Below, in pieces: positions 1-7,907 of a stretch of 64,000 nucleotides of DNA. Below the pieces are notes generated by a model. It saw nothing but the letters and a program-made list of their open reading frames with translations, was not told where the DNA came from and did no database searches. Source of the stretch: DASWIG01 sp036397835 (lineage in GTDB: Bacteria; Acidobacteriota; Thermoanaerobaculia; Multivoradales; J023); assembly GCA_036397835.1 (NCBI GenBank), contig DASWIG010000794.1, positions 11,245 through 75,244 of the forward strand. Direction: 5' to 3'. Positions within the stretch are counted from its first letter, which is position 1. Every line of letters begins with the position of its first letter. Position numbers and translations under genes: made by a program.

Positions 1-1036
1 TGCAGCCGATGCAGTCCTCTTCGATGATCTCCAGCTTCAGGTGAGGGAAGCCGTAGAAGAGGGTCGAGTAGCCGCATTGCCAGAGCGGGGTGTAGCTCGG
101 GTAAGAGGTCCCCACCAGATAGGAGCCGAGCAGCAGCATCAAGACCCATTGCAAAGAGAACAGGCCCAACCCGCCGCCGAGCAGCCAGCCGTCGGCGCCG
201 AGGATCAGGGCGGTGCCGGGGAGGAAGAAGCCGACTCCCGCCTTCTGGACGAAGGTCTTGCCCGGGATCACGAAACACCCCAGGCTGATCGCCACCGCCA
301 TCACGGCCAACCCGCCGATGAACCAGGGTGCCACCGCCAAACCGAAGACCAGTACCGGGAAGAGGGTGTAGCGCAGCGCCAGACTTCCCCACATGGCGAC
401 CGCCATCTCAAGGCGTTCGCGGACGGTGAAGGTGACCCGCATCATCTTCTCGGTTCGCCGCCGGGAGTGCAGGTACTCGGGTATGTCGGCGATGTCCACC
501 GGGCCGAAGACCGCCGACCAGCCGGTTCGCCGACGAACCTCGAAGAGGTTCAGACCATTGGCGCACAGTTGCGGCAGGATCAGCCGCCGGTGGTCGACCA
601 TTTCGGCGATGCGGCTGGTCTTGAGGATCGAGATGATGCTGTCGATGTTGAAGCGCTGCCCCCCCGCCGCGCACCACACGTCGATGCCGCTCGCTGGCGC
701 CACGAGCAGGTAGCAGTCGGTACCTTCGAGGGCGCGGCACACCCGGCGCACGGTGAGGTCGTAGTTGGTGGTCACCAGCACCGGCGAGCGGCGATCCGCG
801 TTGCCGAAGACGATCAACCGTGGGCGGGTGGGGTACGGCGCCGAGCGGAAGACGGTCTGAAAGATCCGCTTCGGCAGACTCCTGATCCGTGGCCACAGTC
901 CCGTCCGTGGCCGGTAGCGCTCCGCCCGCAGCAGCGGGTCGTCGCGGCGGCCGGTGGGCTCGGCGCGCACGGTCTCGTCCGCTCGCGCCTGCCGCTCCGT
1001 TTGAGGGAGGGTGATCTCTCTCGCAGCCAAACTCAT
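1..1036 (-). CDS. HgcAB-like corrinoid/ferredoxin fusion protein (3' part outside window)
   Basis: The reading frame is open from the ATG at 1036 to the window edge without a stop. The soluble N-terminal part holds a corrinoid-protein cap-helix motif, DVWCAAGGQRF, with its cysteine at residue 122 (bases 671-673), followed by an ILPQL segment and FGPVDIADIPEYL, as in the mercury-methylation protein HgcA. A hydrophobic block with several membrane helices covers about residues 215-330. The last visible residues, LKLEIIEEDCIGC, match the start of the ferredoxin HgcB, with the first two cluster cysteines at residues 342 and 345. The protein is therefore an HgcA-HgcB type fusion. In genuine HgcA the motif is N(V/I)WCA(A/G)GK; here N is D and K is G, so mercury methylation cannot be assumed. 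The ATG overlaps the stop of the upstream methyltransferase gene (ATGA), implying translational coupling. The family assignment is well supported; the function is inferred. Confidence 0.85.
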   Translation of the reverse strand, partial: MSLAAREITLPQTERQARADETVRAEPTGRRDDPLLRAERYRPRTGLWPRIRSLPKRIFQTVFRSAPYPTRPRLIVFGNADRRSPVLVTTNYDLTVRRVCRALEGTDCYLLVAPASGIDVWCAAGGQRFNIDSIISILKTSRIAEMVDHRRLILPQLCANGLNLFEVRRRTGWSAVFGPVDIADIPEYLHSRRRTEKMMRVTFTVRERLEMAVAMWGSLALRYTLFPVLVFGLAVAPWFIGGLAVMAVAISLGCFVIPGKTFVQKAGVGFFLPGTALILGADGWLLGGGLGLFSLQWVLMLLLGSYLVGTSYPSYTPLWQCGYSTLFYGFPHLKLEIIEEDCIGC

Positions 1037-1779
1037 GACGTCGCCTCCGCAGCCAGCAGTTGCAGGCTTCCGCCCAGGAACTTCTCCACGCCGACGACCT
1101 GGAACCCCGCGCGCTCGAGACGCTCGTCGAGCCGCTCCAGGGGATGGGTCAGGGGCGGAGCCACCACGAAAGCGAGGAGCATCAGGGGGAATTCGATCAC
1201 GAAGTACAGGACCTTGAGCAGGGGATTGGCCTTCTTCAGCTCCACCGCCTGCAGCCCCAAGTAGGTCACCAGGCGGGCGGCGTGGCGGTAGAGGCGGTAG
1301 ACGAGACGGCGCCAGAAGCTGTCGGGCTCAGCCTCGTCGGCCAGGATCAGTCGGCCCCTCGACCGCAGCACTCGCCGGCACTGGGGCAACAAGCAGTCAA
1401 TCTCGTCGTCGGTCATTTCGGAGAGCGCCAGCACGCTCACCACCCGATCGAAGCTTCCGGGCTCGAACTCGTCTTCGACCTGCAGAGCGTGGAGCTTGCG
1501 TACCTCGGCCTGCCCGTCGAGCTGCGCCAGATGGTCTCGCGCGGCCTCCACCATCGGTCCCGCAGTGTCGATCCCCACCACGCGCGCCCCCCGTGCGGCC
1601 ATCTGCCGCAGCAGGAAGCCCGTGCCGCAGCCGATCTCCAGCACGTCCGTCCCCGGCTCCACCAGCCGCTCGACGATCCGCTCGCGGATCTCCGCCAGCC
1701 TGCCGAGGGTCAAGATCTGCATCCCGCGGTCGAAGCGCCGCGGCGACTCTTCGAAGATCTTCATCAGCACAAAAGCCAT
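1033..1779 (-). CDS. class I SAM-dependent methyltransferase
   Basis: 248 residues. The glycine-rich SAM-binding motif I (VLEIGCGTGF) lies at about residues 45-54, followed by GIDTAGPMVEAA (motif II acidic region) and a Rossmann-type pattern typical of Methyltransf_11 proteins. The C-terminal third is hydrophobic (about residues 180-215, with LLKVLYFVIEFPLMLLAFVV), suggesting membrane association. A GGGAG ribosome site lies about 8 bases before the ATG at 1779. The stop overlaps the ATG of the HgcAB-like gene, so the two are one translational unit. The substrate is unknown. Pairing with a corrinoid protein invites the idea of a shared methyl-transfer pathway, but that is inference. Confidence 0.8.
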   Translation of the reverse strand: MAFVLMKIFEESPRRFDRGMQILTLGRLAEIRERIVERLVEPGTDVLEIGCGTGFLLRQMAARGARVVGIDTAGPMVEAARDHLAQLDGQAEVRKLHALQVEDEFEPGSFDRVVSVLALSEMTDDEIDCLLPQCRRVLRSRGRLILADEAEPDSFWRRLVYRLYRHAARLVTYLGLQAVELKKANPLLKVLYFVIEFPLMLLAFVVAPPLTHPLERLDERLERAGFQVVGVEKFLGGSLQLLAAEATS

Positions 1780-2326
1780 GGCTCAGACTCCCACTGGTTG
1801 GTCGCTGGAGCGCACTCGCCGGGCGGCGATCCCCTTACGTGACCTCAAAGCCCGTGCAATACGATACCACAAGTCTGCCAATCTGGCCCCGGGGAAGGCG
1901 TCGGATCAGGGGATCCGACCAGGGGGCCCCGGGCGGCGCCCCAGCAGGAGCGCCACCTCACCTCACCTCTACCTCATCCCTCTCGCCGGACATCCTGCCT
2001 GATTGCCGCCTGCGCCAACGGCAGACCCGGTTGACGTGGCCGGCCGACTCTTGTAGGCTGTCTCCGGCGTTGAGGCCTGAAGCACTCGGGGGAGTATCAG
2101 GGCGCGTAAAGCTAACGCCATGCGGGAATCGGCTCACGCTCCTGACGGGGCACGGATCGGCTGACTCGGAATCGCTTCCGGCGCGGCCGGAGGCCCCCGA
2201 GGGTCGGAGACGTGCTGCTCCGCCACAGGGGAGGAGGGCCGATGCGCCCGTCTCGCTCTGGCTCGCGGAGTATGCCCGTCCAGACCGACGCGACTCTGGG
2301 AACGCCGGCTGCGGAAAGGAGAAGAG
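1780..2326. other. intergenic region between divergent genes; long leader of the radical SAM gene
   Basis: 547 bases without a convincing gene. The right half (about 2066-2326) would be a leader of about 260 bases for the radical SAM gene if the promoter at 2031-2059 is correct. It ends in a strong ribosome site (AAGGAGAAG, just before 2327). I saw no B12-box (GCCACTG-type) core or other riboswitch I recognise. The small open frames here lack ribosome sites and look spurious. Confidence 0.5.
2031..2059 (+). promoter_or_regulatory. candidate sigma70 promoter for the radical SAM gene
   Basis: TTGACG (2031-2036) and TAGGCT (2054-2059) are separated by 17 bases. The -35 box matches 5 of 6 consensus bases; the -10 box is weak (3 of 6). 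Predicted transcription start is near 2066. Confidence 0.4.
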
Positions 2327-4330
2327 ATGCTCAAGAAGAAGGTAACGATGGTCGAGCTTCCGCTCTGGGAAAGAGTCATTCCTCTGGTATCCGGATATCT
2401 CCAGGCATTTGCCTGCAAAGACGCTTACGTGGCGAAAAACTACCAGTTCGAGAAGCTTACCACCAGCCTTCGAACACCGCGCGAAGAAACGCTGAAGCAC
2501 CTGCTTGAGAGCGATAGCGACATCTATACTTTCAGTTGCTACGTCTGGAATACGGCTCGAATTCGCTCTCTCCTCCCGTCCCTTCTCGAGGCCAAACCCG
2601 AGGCTCAGATTCTGCTCGGCGGCCCCCAGGTCATGCATCATGGGCAGCAATACCTCGACCCCAGGCACGAGAACCTGATCTTGTGCAACGGAGAAGGCGA
2701 GAAGACCTTCTCTGATCTTCTCGAGGAGCAGCTTGAAAACGGCCCCGATCTCGCCAAGGTGCGCGGGTTGAGCTTTTATCGGGATCAGGAGCTGATCACC
2801 ACCGAGAGCCAAGAACGTATCAACGATATCAATGAGGTCCCCTCTCCTTTCCTGAGCGGCATCTTCGATCAAAAATACTCCATCAGCATCCTCGAAACCA
2901 ACCGCGGATGCCCCTTCCGGTGTGCGTTCTGCTACTGGGGAGCCCACACCAACGACAAGGTCTACAAGTTCGACGAGGAGAGGATCAAGGACGAGCTGAC
3001 CTGGCTCAGTCGAAATGAGATCCAGCTCATCTTCATCGCGGACGCCAACTGGGGGATGCTGAATCGCGATATCGATCTCACGCAGCACATCGCTGACTGC
3101 AAAGAGAGCAATCTGGCTCCAACCATGGTGTATTTCTCCGCTGCAAAGAACAAACCGGCGAACGTCACGCGGATCATTGAGACTCTCCGAGAGGCTGGGG
3201 TCGTGATTTCCCAACCGGTCTCTCTGCAATCCCTCGACGCAGGGACTCTTGCCGCCATCGATCGCAGCAACATTAAACAAAGCGCATATACGGAGCTCCA
3301 GGCGAATCTGACCGAGAAAGGCATCAATTCATATACCGAGCTCATATGGCCTCTGCCGGGGGAGACCCTCGCCTCTTTCAAGCTGGGAATCGAGAAGCTG
3401 TGCCGGGCCGGGGCCGGAACGATCATCGTATATCCACATCTCCTTCTTCACAACACGCCCATCTACAATCGGCGGGAAGAGTATGGCTTCCTGACCAGGG
3501 AAGTGGGTGGCGACGCGGGCGAGGACGAAGTCATCATCGAAACCGCCGACGTGAGCAGACAGCAGTTCGAGGAAGGCTTTCGATTTTTCTATACGATCCA
3601 TCTCTTGTACAACTGCCGTGCATTATTTACTTTGAGCAGCTACCTTGATCGCCGGGGAATACGCAGATATAGTGAGCTGATCTCTGATTTTTCGGGGTCC
3701 TGCGACGAAACCGGTTACGACCTGGCGAGATTCTGGCGAAGCTCCATTAGCGACGGCCATTTCTCCAACTTTTACAACGTGGGGGAGGCGGTCCATATGG
3801 CACTGCACTCCCACCGAGAAGGAACGGGGCGGCTCATTCATGAATTCGTCTCGTCTCAACCTTGGTGGCGGGATCCACATGCACGGTTCTGCTACGAAAT
3901 CGATCTGTTGAGCAAGCCGCACCTCTATAGCAATACTTCGATGATCTATCCGGGCCACGGCTTACCCGATCATGACGCGAACGGAAAACGCTTCCTTGAA
4001 TACTCGAGAATCCTCGAAATCTCCGATCGGACCCTCTATGTCCGGGTCCCTCGGGATCTCCTCTCCTTGCTCGAGGAGTTCCCCTGGCTGAAGCTAAGGG
4101 CGGCCGGAGAAGAAGGCGACGTTTTCAGGGTTGACCACAGGAACGGCCAATATCCCCACATGGAAACGCAGGGCCTCGAACACGCCTTCAGCTATTGTCA
4201 TGGCATGATTCTCAGGATCGGCAATATCCTGCCGACCTGGCGCCGGATGAGCACTGCTGCGGATGCGATGGCACCGACCGCTCCAAGCTCGGCCGAGTCA
4301 GAGCTATTTGATTTCGAGTCGGCGGCATAG
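2327..4330 (+). CDS. cobalamin-binding-type radical SAM enzyme
   Basis: 667 residues. An N-terminal B12-binding-like region (about residues 60-165, with ILLGGPQVMHHG and LCNGEGE) precedes the radical SAM core, whose CX3CX2C cluster motif uses Cys195, Cys199 and Cys202 (NRGCPFRCAFCYWG). This architecture is shared by KedN5-like and other methylcobalamin-dependent C-methyltransferases acting on natural products. The start at 2327 is fixed by AAGGAGAAG a few bases upstream. The gene faces the NRPS block tail to tail, ending 50 bases from the MFS gene. The extreme C-terminus, SELFDFESAA, resembles the C-terminus of the large NRPS subunit (ESEEFDFEL), which may reflect recruitment to the assembly line. 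It may methylate the peptide product, but the substrate is unknown. Confidence 0.8.
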   Translation: MLKKKVTMVELPLWERVIPLVSGYLQAFACKDAYVAKNYQFEKLTTSLRTPREETLKHLLESDSDIYTFSCYVWNTARIRSLLPSLLEAKPEAQILLGGPQVMHHGQQYLDPRHENLILCNGEGEKTFSDLLEEQLENGPDLAKVRGLSFYRDQELITTESQERINDINEVPSPFLSGIFDQKYSISILETNRGCPFRCAFCYWGAHTNDKVYKFDEERIKDELTWLSRNEIQLIFIADANWGMLNRDIDLTQHIADCKESNLAPTMVYFSAAKNKPANVTRIIETLREAGVVISQPVSLQSLDAGTLAAIDRSNIKQSAYTELQANLTEKGINSYTELIWPLPGETLASFKLGIEKLCRAGAGTIIVYPHLLLHNTPIYNRREEYGFLTREVGGDAGEDEVIIETADVSRQQFEEGFRFFYTIHLLYNCRALFTLSSYLDRRGIRRYSELISDFSGSCDETGYDLARFWRSSISDGHFSNFYNVGEAVHMALHSHREGTGRLIHEFVSSQPWWRDPHARFCYEIDLLSKPHLYSNTSMIYPGHGLPDHDANGKRFLEYSRILEISDRTLYVRVPRDLLSLLEEFPWLKLRAAGEEGDVFRVDHRNGQYPHMETQGLEHAFSYCHGMILRIGNILPTWRRMSTAADAMAPTAPSSAESELFDFESAA

Positions 4331-4380
4331 CGCCGGTTCTTTCAACTCGGGCTTAGCGGGCCAGCACGAGGTGGGCCGTC

Positions 4381-5664
4381 TCACTCATTGACGTCTGGCA
4401 GCTCGAGCTCCACGTCCCGAAGACGGCCGTAGCTCGCGCCCACGATGGTCGCGAGCAGCGTCAACACGCCGGCGAGGATGAGCATCAGCGCGATACCGCG
4501 TCCAGCACCGACACCGATGACCTCACCGACGTTCGCCGCCAGGAAACCGTCCGCGGCCATCAGGGGCTCGAAGACGTGGTCAGCCAGAGGTCCGGAGAGG
4601 ATGAGCGCCAGGGGTAGGCACGAGGACGCGATCATCCAGCGGACGGCGAAAACCTTCCCTTGGATGTCGGCCGGGACCTTCCTCTGCCAGATGGCCTGGC
4701 TGCAGGAGATCAGAATCGGGTTGGCGAAGAGAAAACAAAAGATACAGGCGCCGACGAGGATCGGAGAGGCCTCGAGGCCGCTCGCCACGAGGCTCAGGCC
4801 CGAGACGACCTGAGCTCCGAGGATTCCCCAGATCAGCCGCCGCGGCCCGTTCCAGGCGCTCATCAGCACACTCCCCGCCAGCATCCCGATGCCGCCGACG
4901 GACATCAGAACGCCGAGGACGGCTTCCGAAGCAAAGGCCAGGATCATTGGCATGACGACGGCGATTACGGACCCCATGAGGAAGTTGGTGATCGCGAAGA
5001 AGATCAGCAGCGCCATGAGCCCCGGCCGGTTGCGGATGAAGGTCCAGCCGTAGAACGCCTCGCGAAGGAGGGATCCCTTCGCTTCCTTACCGGCCTCCGA
5101 GATCCTGGCGCTGGGGATTCGGACGACGAGCAGGGTGAAGAGCGCGAAGAGGAAGGTGGAGAAATCGACCAGGATCACTCCTTTAAGATGAATGACACCC
5201 AGAAGCGCACCGGCCGCGATCGGGGCGATGAGTTGGGACAGGGCGGTGCTCATCTGCGTCATTCCGCTCGCCCGGACCAGGCTCTCTTTGGGTACCAGGA
5301 CCGTGACCGAGGCGGTGTAGGCCGGCCACTGGAAACAGTTGAAGGTGGCAATCGAGGCCACGACCAGATAGATGTTCCAGAGCTCTAGGCGCCCGAAAGT
5401 GAGGAGCAAAGCGATTGCCAGAAGGCTTATCGCGGCGCCACAGTCGCACAACAGCAGCGTCCAACGCCGGTCCCAGCGATCGACCAAGGCCCCCGCGAAA
5501 GGTGAGACGACGATGCCCGGCAAGTGGGCGACCAGGATCAGCAGGGCGAAGTGGGTCACCGACTTGCTGGACTGGTAAACCCACACCGAGAGGGCGAAGT
5601 TGGTAAGCTCGCTGCCCACCAGCGAAACCAGTTGCCCTGACCAGATGATGAAGAAAGTTCGCAT
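4381..5664 (-). CDS. MFS exporter (MFS_3 / enterobactin-exporter-like)
   Basis: 427 residues with about 12 hydrophobic segments. The N-terminus (IIWSGQLVSLVGSELTNFAL) and the loop GALVDRWDRRWTLL correspond to the conserved first helix and 2-3 loop of the MFS_3 group, which includes the siderophore exporter EntS and many exporters in NRPS clusters. It is the last gene of the minus-strand block, starting 25 bases after the MerB-like gene stops. The likely role is export of, or self-protection against, the cluster product; this follows from family and position only. Confidence 0.85.
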   Translation of the reverse strand: MRTFFIIWSGQLVSLVGSELTNFALSVWVYQSSKSVTHFALLILVAHLPGIVVSPFAGALVDRWDRRWTLLLCDCGAAISLLAIALLLTFGRLELWNIYLVVASIATFNCFQWPAYTASVTVLVPKESLVRASGMTQMSTALSQLIAPIAAGALLGVIHLKGVILVDFSTFLFALFTLLVVRIPSARISEAGKEAKGSLLREAFYGWTFIRNRPGLMALLIFFAITNFLMGSVIAVVMPMILAFASEAVLGVLMSVGGIGMLAGSVLMSAWNGPRRLIWGILGAQVVSGLSLVASGLEASPILVGACIFCFLFANPILISCSQAIWQRKVPADIQGKVFAVRWMIASSCLPLALILSGPLADHVFEPLMAADGFLAANVGEVIGVGAGRGIALMLILAGVLTLLATIVGASYGRLRDVELELPDVNE

Positions 5665-5689
5665 CCGCAGGCTGCTGGGGCTCCGGACC

Positions 5690-6361
5690 CTAACCGCTGG
5701 CCGCGCCCGCCGGTTCTTCGACCAGCGGCACGAAGAACCGCGCTCCGAGCTCGATCGCCTCAGGCAGGGTGAAGAGCGACTTGTTTTCCTCGTCGTCCTG
5801 CTGCCAGTCGCTCGCCGTCTCCGGACCGCGGAGAAAAATCATCTCGGTGCACAAGTTGTGTGCAGCGCAGCCTTTGGTACTCTGCCAAAGCACCCCCACG
5901 CGAACATCTCTTGACGGCTGCGTTTCCAAAATCTCCGACCCCAACTGCCGAACGGAGATCGGCGCACTGGTTACGTGACAGCTCGATTCGATCACCACTT
6001 CGACTCCGAACATCGGCGAAACCGCCAGCGCATCGACCGCGCACATGGCATGCGTCGAATGGCGGCCGAACGTGAGCCGGTGCGGGGTCTCCTCGCTGGT
6101 GAAGGGATAGGCCCCAATCGTCCTTTCGCTCTTGGCGTCATAGACGATCAGGTCTTGCAGCGCCAGCGCCCTGAGGGCTTCCATGACCTCTCTCCCGGCC
6201 GCCATCCTGCTGATCTCGGAGCTCTCCGGCGATCGGCCGTGTTCCACAAAAAAGCGTAGGATCGCTCGGTGAGCCACCCGGAACTCCGGATCGAGGTCCC
6301 GTTGCCGCTCTGCCAGGGGCAAGAGTTGCTGCAATCGCCGCAGTGCGTCGTCGACCGTCAT
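5690..6361 (-). CDS. alkylmercury lyase (MerB) family protein
   Basis: 223 residues. Residues about 25-90 form a helical, winged-helix-like region. The C-terminal domain has the MerB pattern: MCAVDAL with Cys107 and Asp110 (equivalent to MerB Cys96/Asp99), then IESSC (Cys128), then GCAAHNLCTEMIFL with Cys165 and Cys171, one of which should match MerB Cys159. MerB cleaves carbon-mercury bonds by protonolysis. All catalytic positions appear to be present, so activity is possible. A CAGGAG ribosome site precedes the ATG at 6361 by about 8 bases. No merA or merR adjoins it. It sits between a His-motif membrane protein and the MFS exporter in the NRPS block, so a role in handling another metal- or thiol-containing compound is also possible. 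Confidence 0.8.
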   Translation of the reverse strand: MTVDDALRRLQQLLPLAERQRDLDPEFRVAHRAILRFFVEHGRSPESSEISRMAAGREVMEALRALALQDLIVYDAKSERTIGAYPFTSEETPHRLTFGRHSTHAMCAVDALAVSPMFGVEVVIESSCHVTSAPISVRQLGSEILETQPSRDVRVGVLWQSTKGCAAHNLCTEMIFLRGPETASDWQQDDEENKSLFTLPEAIELGARFFVPLVEEPAGAASG

Positions 6362-6401
6362 CGCTCGTCTCCTGTTCTTTGATGGGACGGTTGCCGCGGG
6401 C

Positions 6402-7907
6402 TCAGAGCACGACCCGCGTGTCGAACTTCCCAGTCAAGACCTTGCCGCCGGTCTTGACCTGGACCCAGATCCGGTACGGCCCCGACTTCGGGAACTCGAA
6501 CGGGAACGAGACGCGATGAGTGGACTTGGAGCCGGAGCTCATCCCGTGGTGCATATGGTGTATGCCGCCGTTGCCGCCGCCTCCCGCAGGCTCACGCTCA
6601 CCCCGCTGGAACAGAGCCTGGGAGGCCATGGAGAAGGTGCCTGTGGGGTGTAGGTGGGCGAAGACCGCGCCATCGAATCGCCGGACGGCCGCATGTCCCA
6701 TCATTCCCATGTATGGCTCCAGCAGAGCCGGGTTTCCGTCGGGATCCAGAACCGAGAACCGCAGCGACGTGCCACCTCGCCGATCAACCTCCTCCGGGTT
6801 CTCCCACACCATCCGATAGTCCTCCGCCAGCGGGCTGGTCGAGTTGTCGCTGATCTGGCCAGGCGACTCGGCGGGCTCGCTGAGATGCCAGGAGTCGTCA
6901 GGGTCGCGGGCAAGACGCGGAGCGGTGGTGGAATCCTCAGCCCACGCCTCAGGGGGATCCGGCAGCGCCACTACCGCGGTCAAGGTCTGGCTGAGACCGC
7001 TCGCCATGGTGATGTCGGCGTAGACGCGATAGCTACCTGCAGGCAGAGGCGGCACCCCGATCTCGAATCGCGATCCCTGGCGAACAGGGTGAACGTGCGC
7101 GAAGGCGTCGAGCTCCGGCTCGCGGAGGAGGAACGCGTGCATCAGCTTGCCGTGGTCGGTGACCAGGTCCGGCCAGGCGCCGTCGCCTCCGGCGAGGGTC
7201 GCCAGCGCCAGCGAGAGGATCGGCTCGCCTCCCTCCAATCGCACTTCTCCGACCACCGGAAGCGGCTGGGCGCCCGGCTCGAGACGGTGGTGCTCCAAGA
7301 GATGCCACAGGGACCATCCGGTCAGCATGACCGCGCCGACGACCAGAGCCGTTGCGACGCCCGCGCGCCACGCCCGCTGCCGCTGGCGTGCGTCGGGCTG
7401 GGCGCCGGGGCCCGATCGACGCCCCGCTCCTCGTGCCGCCAAGCCTGAGCCGAGCGCGAGGACGATCGCCAGGGCTGCAAAGAGGACCGTGCCGGTCGAT
7501 GTCGGCTGCGCGGCGCCGGCGACCGCGTTCATCGGAATGATCGCCTCTCCGAGGCCCAGCGGCCCAACGACGTTCACGTGCACCGCGTAGACGCCGGGGC
7601 TGGCGATCGGGAAAACGGCGCTGTAGAGGTTGCTCTCTCCGGGCACGAGCGCCGCCGTCACCGGCGATGATTCGGCAGACTTTGCCTCCCAAAGGACCGG
7701 CAGCACGGTGACCTTGTCGACCTCGTCCGCCCTGACCGTCACCGTGATCTCGGCCTGACCCGGCAGGGACTCCGGAGGCCGCAGCACGGCGCTGACCGGA
7801 TACGGCCCAGCCGTGTCGTGGAAGAAGATGTTGGACGTGCCCACATGTCCAAGAGCGAGCATGGGGCACAGCAGCACGAATCCGGTTGCGACGAGGTGCC
7901 TTTTCAT
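6402..7907 (-). CDS. secreted/membrane protein with two His-motif domains
   Basis: 501 residues from the ATG at 7907, whose signal peptide is MKRHLVATGFVLLCPMLALG. A longer frame extends to 8489 but overlaps the PDZ gene out of frame. An extracytoplasmic beta-rich domain (about 20-135) is followed by two membrane helices. Two related domains then each carry an H...F-A-H-(V/L)-H-P signature (LMHAFLLREPELDAFAHVHP and GHAAVRRFDGAVFAHLHP). A histidine-rich insert (HHMHHGM) precedes a last beta segment. Histidine and methionine clusters in exported domains suggest metal handling (copper-type), but I do not recognise a named family. The start overlaps the PDZ gene stop as ATGA, indicating coupling. 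Confidence 0.65.
   Translation of the reverse strand: MKRHLVATGFVLLCPMLALGHVGTSNIFFHDTAGPYPVSAVLRPPESLPGQAEITVTVRADEVDKVTVLPVLWEAKSAESSPVTAALVPGESNLYSAVFPIASPGVYAVHVNVVGPLGLGEAIIPMNAVAGAAQPTSTGTVLFAALAIVLALGSGLAARGAGRRSGPGAQPDARQRQRAWRAGVATALVVGAVMLTGWSLWHLLEHHRLEPGAQPLPVVGEVRLEGGEPILSLALATLAGGDGAWPDLVTDHGKLMHAFLLREPELDAFAHVHPVRQGSRFEIGVPPLPAGSYRVYADITMASGLSQTLTAVVALPDPPEAWAEDSTTAPRLARDPDDSWHLSEPAESPGQISDNSTSPLAEDYRMVWENPEEVDRRGGTSLRFSVLDPDGNPALLEPYMGMMGHAAVRRFDGAVFAHLHPTGTFSMASQALFQRGEREPAGGGGNGGIHHMHHGMSSGSKSTHRVSFPFEFPKSGPYRIWVQVKTGGKVLTGKFDTRVVL

Noticed and set aside
2066..2326. Cobalamin riboswitch before the B12-type radical SAM gene
   Set aside because: A GCCACAG stretch occurs, but the conserved core elements and B12 box are not present.
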